A program made the position numbers and the translations under genes. The notes beneath the pieces were generated by a model. The model did no database searches. It saw only the letters and a program-made list of their open reading frames with translations, and had not been told where the DNA came from. Below, one piece after another: positions 58,001 through 64,000 of a DNA stretch of 64,000 bases. The stretch is from contig BDSL01000001.1 in the NCBI GenBank assembly GCA_003116995.1, positions 3,038,001 to 3,102,000 of the forward strand. The letters are read 5' to 3'. This DNA comes from Yamagishiella unicocca (Eukaryota; Chlorophyta; Chlorophyceae; Chlamydomonadales; Volvocaceae). Numbering within the stretch: position 1 is the stretch's first letter; each line of letters starts with the position of its first letter.

Positions 58001-61000
58001 CGTCCCCGACCCGCAAAGCTCCAGGGAATGCCAACCAACCGGGCGTGCGCGGACAATGCGGTGCAGCGTAGTGTTTACGTGGAAGCATGGCGAGCGGGTT
58101 ACGTCCTTATGTGACTGCTCCTTGAAGATAATATACGCGCAGTGCTCCTTGAAGATAATATACGCGCAGTGCGTCCAGCAGCCCCCGCCCCTGCGGCCCT
58201 TCTCACGCTCTCCCCACCCCCTACGCCCCGCCCCTCCTCACCCGCCTCGCCTCCCTCCTCGTCCGCCTCGTCCGTCCGCATGTTGAGGGCCATGAGCGCG
58301 AAGCGGCGCGGGACGAACTTGGTGATCGCGAAGTGGATCGCGGCGGCCCGCTTGGCCTCCTCCAGCTCCTTCTGCACCGCCGCCGGGTTCACTCCGCACA
58401 TCCGCCCCAGTCGCCAGTCCTCTTGCAGCCGCTGACGCCGCCGCTCCACCAGGTCATCTGTCGCCGCCAGGTGCTGCCGCAGCTCCTCCTCCATCAGCGG
58501 GTCGCGATCGACGCCGCCGACGCCGCCAACGCCGTTGTTGCCGCGGTTGTTGCGCCTGGCCGCGGCCATGGAGTTGCTGCGCGTCATGGAGAGGCTGCGC
58601 GAGGAGGCGGAGGTGAAGAGGCCGGGCGGGTTGGGGCTGGAGTCGTCGACGTCGGAGTTGAGGAAGGCGGCGCGGCGGGCGTGGCGGCGGCGGCGGCGGC
58701 TGGCGGCGCTGCCGGTGCCGCCGCCGCCGCTGCCGATGGACTGCGCCAGCGCGGGCGTGATTCGGTTGAGGACGCTCAGCCCTTCCTCGCCCAGCTCGCG
58801 CTTGTGCAGCATGGCCTGCACGTTTCTGCGGGTTTCGGAGCGGGTGCAGGTGGCAGGGCAGGGTGGTGGGTGGGCGGGGGGTAGCGGGGGTAGACTGGGA
58901 GGCAGGAGGGTGAACGCACATGCTCCTCTCACACACGAGAGCGCATTCCTCCTGGCCGGTTGCGCCCACCGCCGCTTGCCCGTCCTCGGTCCGCATCGCC
59001 CCCGCAACGCCCGTACCCCGTCCCCCTCTGTCTGCCCAGGGCCCTCCTCGCTGCCCCAGATCCCCCTTCGGGCGCCGCCCCTCCGGCAGCCCTCCTTGGT
59101 TGCCTCCCTCGCTTTTACTGCAATCTTGTTGCCGACCCACACACCTCCCCAGCCCCACGTCGGGCCACTGAGCGCTGCTGCCGCAGCAGCCACCCAGCTA
59201 CCGCTACCCAGCTACCCACCCACCCTTTCAGCTGCCCTCCCCCTCCCGCACAGCCACCCAGCCGGCCCCTCCCTCCCGGACCCATCTTCTGGACCGCCAT
59301 CTTCACCGCTTTGGTTTGTCGGCCGTGGATTCGCGGATTCTCTTTAACCCCCCCGGACCCACCCCAGGTCCACCAGGAACACGTCCCCGTTGGCGCTGCG
59401 GCACACGATGTTGGGCAGGCTGACCAGCCGGCTGCGCAGCAGGTCGTTGTCGCCCAACAGGTCCTCAGGCAGCAGCGGCGCCGCGCCGCCACCGCCACCG
59501 CCGCCGCCACCGCCGCCGCCTCCGCCGCCGTCATCCTCGCCTCCGGGCGCGCCCCCAGCAAGACCCAAGCCTGCGGCGCCGCCGTCGCCGCCGCCGCTCA
59601 GCCCGCGGGCCATACCACTGCCCTGGGACTGCAGCCCTCGCTGCCCCGGCGGCGCCGCCGCCGCCCCGGCGAGTGCCGCCGCCGTCGCCGCGTCCGGCGG
59701 CATCAGGCTGCCGCCGCTGATGCTCGTCCTCATGGCGCCCCCACTACCGCCGGCTCCGCTCTTCCCAGCCGCTGGATCGTTGACAGACGCCACGATGGCG
59801 CCGTTTCCGGCGGTGTAGGCGATGCTGGCGGCGGTGATGGTCTGGCCGGCGGACAGAGCGAACATCGCTGCGGCGCTGACGGCCGCCGTGGGCCCCTGGC
59901 GGGTGATGGGGCCCGCGACGGTGGCCCCGGCGATGAAGGGCGCGGCCGTGAAGCCGCCAATGCTGACGCGCCGCGGCGGGTGGCTGTGGTTGTGGCTGTC
60001 GGTCCGGTGGTGGTGGCGCGGAGGCCGGATGGAGCTGGTGGGTGAGTTGGGGGAGCTGCGCGGCTTGGGCTGGATCTGGGGCAGGCGAGTGACTGCACGG
60101 GGGGCGGAGGGGTAGCGGGCATGGAGGACAGACGCGCGGGGGATGCGGCAGGGGGTGGGGTTCGAGGGAAACCCGTGGATGTCCGGAAAAAAACGTTTAA
60201 AACAGAAGTTTTGAGATGCATGCGGGAGAACTGGGTTGGGGATACGAAAGCCGAAGGTCGTAATATGACCTTTGGCGGGGGTGGGGTGGGGTGAGGTGGG
60301 GTGAGGCGAGGTGGGGTAGGGTAGGATAGGGGTAGCAGGTGGGGTTGAGAGGAAACTTGTAGTAGGTGGGGTGAGGTGGTGGTGGGTGTCCGCGGGGGCG
60401 GGCGGGGCGCACTGCGGGTGATGTGGAGCTGGTCGGTCCTCCTGGCCATCTCCCGGCGGTTCGCCTCCCACCGCCGTCCTTCCGTTCCCGCAGCGTGCCG
60501 ACCCAGTCCAAGCCCCAGCAACCCCTCCAGACACCGGTGCACCACTTTGGTTTTCCTTTCCGGCCTCAGCCCGAGCTCCCAGCCCCGCCGCCCACGCCCG
60601 TGAACCCTATAAAAGAGCCTGGTCGTTCTGCGTTAGCCCCCTGGAATGGTACCCCCCTTCGGCAGCATCAACTCCGCCACGAATCAACTTGGGCGCGCAA
60701 CAGCTCCTTCAGCCGATGCATCGATCACCCCAACAAGTACCCAAGGAAAGGCGAGATGGTGACCCGGGCGCCGCGCTCACAGTTGCTGGGGCCCTGACGA
60801 CCGGCGATCGCCGCGACCGGCTGGGTCTGCAGCTGCCGCCGCCGTTGGCCATGTTGCTGCTGTCGTGGTGTGACTGCTGAGGTGGATGGGGCATCCGTCA
60901 CCCGCTCGCCACGGTAGCCGGGCTCGCGCCACATGGAGACTTGCTCGGGCGAACCATCCCGAATGACCAGGCGTGACAAATATGCGGCAGCCTGGGTTTG

Positions 61001-61099
61001 TCCGGAGCTGGGGAGCCAGTTAAGGGACGAGTCTTGCCCTCTGGGGCTGAATGAGGTCTCCTCCGGCAAGTGCACAGACTTCTTCGTCGACGCCATCAC
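46073..61099 (-). CDS. Large LRR (ribonuclease-inhibitor type) protein, about 1905 residues, unknown role
   Basis: Twenty-five exons with all phases consistent (5718 nt): 61099-60741, 60564-60413, 60092-59363, 58825-58242, 57967-57870, 57486-57330, 56974-56925, 56665-56522, 56219-56140, 55803-55458, 54536-54354, 54006-53797, 53393-53190, 52937-52821, 52421-52198, 51824-51674, 51113-50917, 50535-50367, 50101-49952, 49712-49566, 48600-48441, 48293-48030, 47711-47516, 47078-46947, 46586-46073. The ATG at 61099 opens MMASTKKSVHLPEETSFSPR. The N-terminus is disordered with a poly-Gly run (about 360). LRRs occur near 711-758 (ANVTITHLNLQDNHLDAT) and 901-1138 (TSLDLSNNPLGINGVRALAD, NTLTRLNLSWNGLESQGVEA), separated by a Glu-rich coiled coil. 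Residues 1140-1735 form an alpha-helical region I cannot assign (VEVLVTCYCLIVDRANIWTI, VKTMYGYFDDGSHWVRPEWQ). The C-terminus is Pro/Ser/Gln-rich and ends in basic GGRKGGKGR. Possibly a cytoplasmic or ciliary scaffold; that is a guess. The acceptor at 54536 lacks a good pyrimidine tract. Confidence 0.85.
48650..48745 (+). repeat. Dispersed intronic element, family I copy
   Basis: CTTCGAGGAAGACCCGTGGA through AGAAAAAACCGTTTAGAACA and GATGCATGCTGGAGAACTGG to GATACGAAAGACGA. It lies in intron 49565-48601 of the LRR gene, antisense to it and about 50 bp from the acceptor. Confidence 0.8.
48960..49565. repeat. 31-bp GC-rich minisatellite, about 19 copies
   Basis: Units of 31 bp containing CACCCCGCACCTCTGGGGCC fill the intron between exons 49712-49566 and 48600-48441 of the LRR gene, starting right at the donor. 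C/T variants at one site mark individual copies. All six frames are open, producing overlapping spurious ORFs of 230-420 codons. Confidence 0.95.
50700..50790 (-). repeat. Dispersed intronic element, family I, diverged copy
   Basis: On the minus strand: GTGCAAGGAAAAACTGTGTA then CGTTTAGGACATACGTTTGG and GATGCATTTCTGGATTACTT. Recognisable but heavily mutated; in intron 50916-50536 of the LRR gene. Confidence 0.5.
51306..51405 (+). repeat. Dispersed intronic element, family I copy
   Basis: GTTCGAGGAAGGCCCGTGGA, AAAAAACCGTTTAGAAAAGA, GATGCATGCTGGAGAACTGG and GGATACGAAAGACGA. Lies in intron 51673-51114 of the LRR gene, antisense. Confidence 0.8.
52466..52725. repeat. G/T-rich tandem repeat
   Basis: Repeated TTGGTTGTGTCGGACGGRAG units of variable length (about 27-42 bp, with extra GGGTT inserts) in intron 52820-52422 of the LRR gene. 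Confidence 0.8.
53478..53565. repeat. (GGT)n microsatellite
   Basis: About 25 or more GGT triplets with one GGC near the start, in intron 53796-53394 of the LRR gene; on the gene strand it is ACC-rich, and on neither strand is it coding. Confidence 0.9.
54862..55016. repeat. 12-bp minisatellite, about 13 copies
   Basis: Tandem CACCACCCCGGG in the 0.9-kb intron 55457-54537 of the LRR gene. Confidence 0.9.
55313..55460. repeat. 14-bp tandem repeat at a splice donor
   Basis: Copies of GATACACGACACGC, becoming irregular towards 55460. On the gene strand the last unit provides the donor GTGTATC of LRR-gene intron 55457-54537. Confidence 0.85.
58117..58171. repeat. 27-bp direct duplication
   Basis: Two adjacent copies of CTCCTTGAAGATAATATACG plus GCGCAGTG in intron 58241-57968 of the LRR gene. 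Confidence 0.85.
60158..60280 (+). repeat. Dispersed intronic element, family I copy with palindrome
   Basis: GGTTCGAGGGAAACCCGTGG, AAAAAACGTTTAAAACAGAA, GATGCATGCGGGAGAACTGG and the GCCGAAGGTC...GACCTTTGGC near-palindrome. Lies in intron 60412-60093 of the LRR gene, antisense and close to the acceptor. Confidence 0.8.
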
Positions 61100-61661
61100 G
61101 GATATTGTTACAGACTAGGATTGTAATGGTTCTCTAATGGGTCATTTTAACTGCGCAGGCCCGCGCACGCCGCTGTAAATACATGGCCGCTTAGACGTCT
61201 TCGGAAATATGCGGAAGTAGAGCAGCTTGCGTCACAGACTGCTTATATATAAACGGCTTCTACCTCAAGTATAGTTTCGATAAGCAAAGGTTGGCACGCA
61301 AAACGCATTAGTAGTTGGTAAGCAATGTATGAAGGCCCCATCCCATCATACCCCACACAAAACGTTCTGCTTGGCATCTGTTTCCCTGTACATTTCATAC
61401 AGACTTGTCTCCATTCCCCTGCACCATCACCTGACTCTGTGCATATCGCATCTGCGGTTCTAGCCTTTTCACCATGTTTGTGCGGCGCCTTATCGATCAC
61501 CTCCTAAACCAAGTCCTGGTGGAAGGGCTAGCGAACAGGTATTGGCGACGACGGCTGCGTGTGGTCTAGCGTGCCGACTCCATCAACTTTCACTGCAACT
61601 GCTTCTGCCCCGCCGACGCAGCCGCTGGTTCCAGCGCTTTGCGGTTTGGTCACATAATGCG
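61100..61661. promoter_or_regulatory. Divergent intergenic region with TATA-like box
   Basis: Lies between the LRR-gene ATG (minus) and the coiled-coil exons (plus). TATATATAAA at 61244-61253 is the best TATA-like sequence in this part of the window and would suit transcription towards the plus strand. The 5' exons of the coiled-coil gene may also lie here. Confidence 0.4.
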
Positions 61662-62300
61662 ATGAAGGAGGTTCAGTCCAAGAGCAAGGACGGCTCGGCG
61701 ACCCTGGACACGCACGTACGTGTGGGCAGAAAGCTTCCGATGCGGCCGGCGTCGCCTGTTCCCAAAACGGCGTGTGCTCACAATGATTTAAATCGCTGCA
61801 GGTTTCGAGTTTTGTGGACATGGCTAAGCAAAAATCAGCACAGGTGCGGCTGGACGCCTGCGCTACGTTGGTGCTGGGTCCCGCTAGCTGTGTGGTGCCC
61901 TACGCGTGCAACTTTTTACACTGGGAGGCTGACGTGCTGTCCTAACGCTCTGGCGAGGGGGTTGTGTTCACACCAGCGTCTGAGCCGCTCGGGAGCCTCA
62001 TATCAACTGTGCGTACACGTCGTGTTCACCTGCGCATTCGGCAGTGTTTTGGGCGGCCCTAACCTGAACATGAGGCACTTGCCACCGAGTCGAATGGCCG
62101 CACAGGGTACTGGTACCTGCGTTGTCGGCTCCCACGCGTTGCCTGCCTGCGTCGTCTGCCGCATGCTGGCATCTACCGCAAGGGGTTAAACACCAAACCA
62201 TGTTATCCTGTTCTCCCTCCCCCCAACGCAACAGCTCCGACAAGATTTCCAGCAAGAGCTGCGGAAAGTGCAGGAGCAGCAGCAGCAGATGAAGCGGTGA
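61662..62300 (+). CDS. Small coiled-coil protein (partial or short gene)
   Basis: Three in-phase exons: 61662-61715 (MKEVQSKSKDGSATLDTH, donor GTACGT), 61802-61843 (VSSFVDMAKQKSAQ) and 62235-62300 (LRQDFQQELRKVQEQQQQMK, then Arg and TGA). The final exon reads directly into a stop, but a GTGAGG donor at 62297 overlaps it, so the gene may continue. The ATG at 61662 is in-frame with upstream open sequence (RWFQRFAVWSHNA), so the true start may be earlier. The product would be a charged, Gln-rich coiled coil of at least 53 residues. Family unknown. Confidence 0.45.
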
Positions 62301-64000
62301 GGAAACATGGCCCGGATGCGGCTATGTGGCGAAACCCTAAATTCCTGCCGCGGCGCCTTGGACCTGGGCTGCGACGCACATCGGCCATGGTCCCGCGTCC
62401 ATGGCAGTCAGCAACACCCCGCCATGAGCGACTAGTGCGGAAACAAACCAGGCAGCATGCGCGGCGAGCTGGCGGTGCGGTGCGGTGCGGTGCGGTGCGC
62501 CTACCGGTCTGCCCAGGTGGCAGTGAGGGGGCAGGGCTGGGTTGGGAGAGGGGTGTTATGGTGGGGCGCCGTTCTGGTCGGCCACAATGGACCGGCCAGC
62601 GGCCGTCGAGGCCGGCAAGGTGGCGATGATTGACGCCGGGGGGTCATCTGTGCGTTGCTTGGAGTGGTGAGTGATGGGGGCGGCTGTGACGGAAAGTCGA
62701 ATTTGAAAAGAAGAGGTCCATCGGATGATAAGAGCTGAGGGGCGTCCAGGGATCTTTGGTTGCCGTGCAAGTGCACGTGCGGGTTTGGTTTGCGATGAGC
62801 TGCGCGGGATATGTTTATTTCATGCTCTTTGATCATTACATCACCCAGTGCAGAGCCACGTCCAGAGCTGTGTTTAGAACCGGTCAGCGAAGCTGCTGGA
62901 CGTGCTCCGCTGCGGTGCTGCGCCGCCGGGGGGACTTCTGCACGAGCGAGGAGGTCAACACGCGGCAATGGACGCAGAGTCATCGCCGCCGCCAGACTGC
63001 GGGGCTGGTGTTACCTGGGGTGGTTATTGCGGCGTCGGTGAGTGGCTGACTGTGTGTGTCGAGCACTGGCGGTACGGTAGCGGGCGCTGCGGGCAAGTGC
63101 TGACGGTGTAGGCGGCCGCGAGCAGGATGCCCGGGAAGCAGAGTGTGTGGGGCGTGCCGGGAATGCTGGAGTGCAGGCGTTACGGCTAGGGGGTGTGGCG
63201 GCATCGTGGGGTGGCTTGACAGGGCAACGTGACGCCGGGTCGAGAGTTGCGGTAGGCTTGTGGGAGACGCGAGGGAGCAGCAGATCAGCAAGGCGCTGGT
63301 TCGGCTTGTATCACAGTAAGGACGCAGGACACATGCCTGCAGTGATTGGATCGGGGGGGGAGGTGCCTTGTAAAACATGCTGCGGATGGGCTGATACCTC
63401 AGCAAGTCGATCAGCGGGGGGGGGGGCTGTTTAGCGACCACGTCCATAACAAGCTCATGGTACCAATTTTTCCGGTATGCTTGCCTGGACTGGCGAATTC
63501 TGGGAGTCAGTTGTCCGCTGCCGTACAGCGACGCTCAACACCGGTCGTACAGCCCAAATACCAACGTTCCGACGCGAGCACTACCTACACTCAGGCGCAA
63601 ACGAACCTCAGCGCCTACTAGGTAGATGCTTCTGCTGTAAGAACTGGAGCCCCCACCTCCCACTGGGGCATGCGTGCTGCCGGCCACAGGGCTGGCAGTG
63701 GGTGGCTCAGCGTGCGTATCGAAGCTAACACACGGCTAAATGGACAATGCAAGGAGGTGCAGCAAAGCAGGCCCTACGGTACTCAACCCCGCACCCGGAT
63801 GCTCCTTGAAGGACAAACGGTGGATATCTTGTCGCGTGCAGGAGCACCGGTCTTACCAGTGCTCGTGGTCGGCGTGTTGTGGAGGCAGGGGGGCGTGCAT
63901 GGCTCTTCGTTGCAGATGCGATGCCCAAGGCGGATCACTGCGATCCGAAGCCTAAGATCTCAGGCGTATGGAGAATTTTGGGTTTGGGCCCTGAGGACCC
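62301..64000. other. No supported gene
   Basis: An open stretch at about 62880-63036 ends at a good donor (GTGAGTGG) and contains MDAESSPPPDCGAGVTWGGY in one frame, so it could be an exon of a plus-strand gene. No matching neighbours were found. A short GGTGC tandem lies at 62474-62500. The remainder to 64000 shows nothing recognisable. Confidence 0.3.

Overview
The window reads as nuclear DNA of a chlamydomonadalean (volvocine-type) green alga. It is GC-rich, and its genes are cut into many short exons by introns of about 100 to 1900 bp. The introns are full of minisatellites and a small dispersed repeat. Proteins have long Ala/Gly/Pro/Ser-rich linkers, and the gene types (plant-type phospholipase A I, secreted Pro-rich proteins, receptor-like kinase) fit this group. 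There are no bacterial-style operons. Exon models were built by hand from splice sites, reading frame and remembered protein families. In the main models exon phases add up to whole codons, but no search or RNA evidence was available.

Layout. (1) 1-9944, minus: a patatin-like phospholipase A I gene with LRR, armadillo and patatin domains; its 3' end lies beyond position 1. (2) About 10515-18821, plus: a WD40/TPR protein of the WDTC1/ASG2 family (CUL4-DDB1 adaptor type), divergent from gene 1 across about 570 bp. (3) 20845-29255, minus: a receptor-like kinase with signal peptide, ectodomain, one membrane span and a complete kinase domain. (4) 29256-35483: gene-poor, repeat-derived DNA. (5) 35484 to 39715 (possibly 41168), minus: a Pro-rich, probably secreted protein with a TCAF-like fold. 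(6) About 41695-44264: a damaged non-LTR retrotransposon with a 272-bp inverted duplication of its ORF1 5' region. (7) 46073-61099, minus: a 25-exon gene for a protein of about 1905 residues with ribonuclease-inhibitor-type LRRs. (8) 61662-62300, plus: small exons of a coiled-coil protein, divergent from gene 7.

The most unusual things are the retrotransposon (an in-frame fusion of the endonuclease start to the C-terminal zinc-finger tail, a TAATG junction between ORF1 and ORF2, and a near-perfect hairpin), a dispersed element family found in introns of four unrelated genes, and two large genes whose families I cannot fully name. The host genes look functionally unrelated; nothing suggests a pathway cluster.
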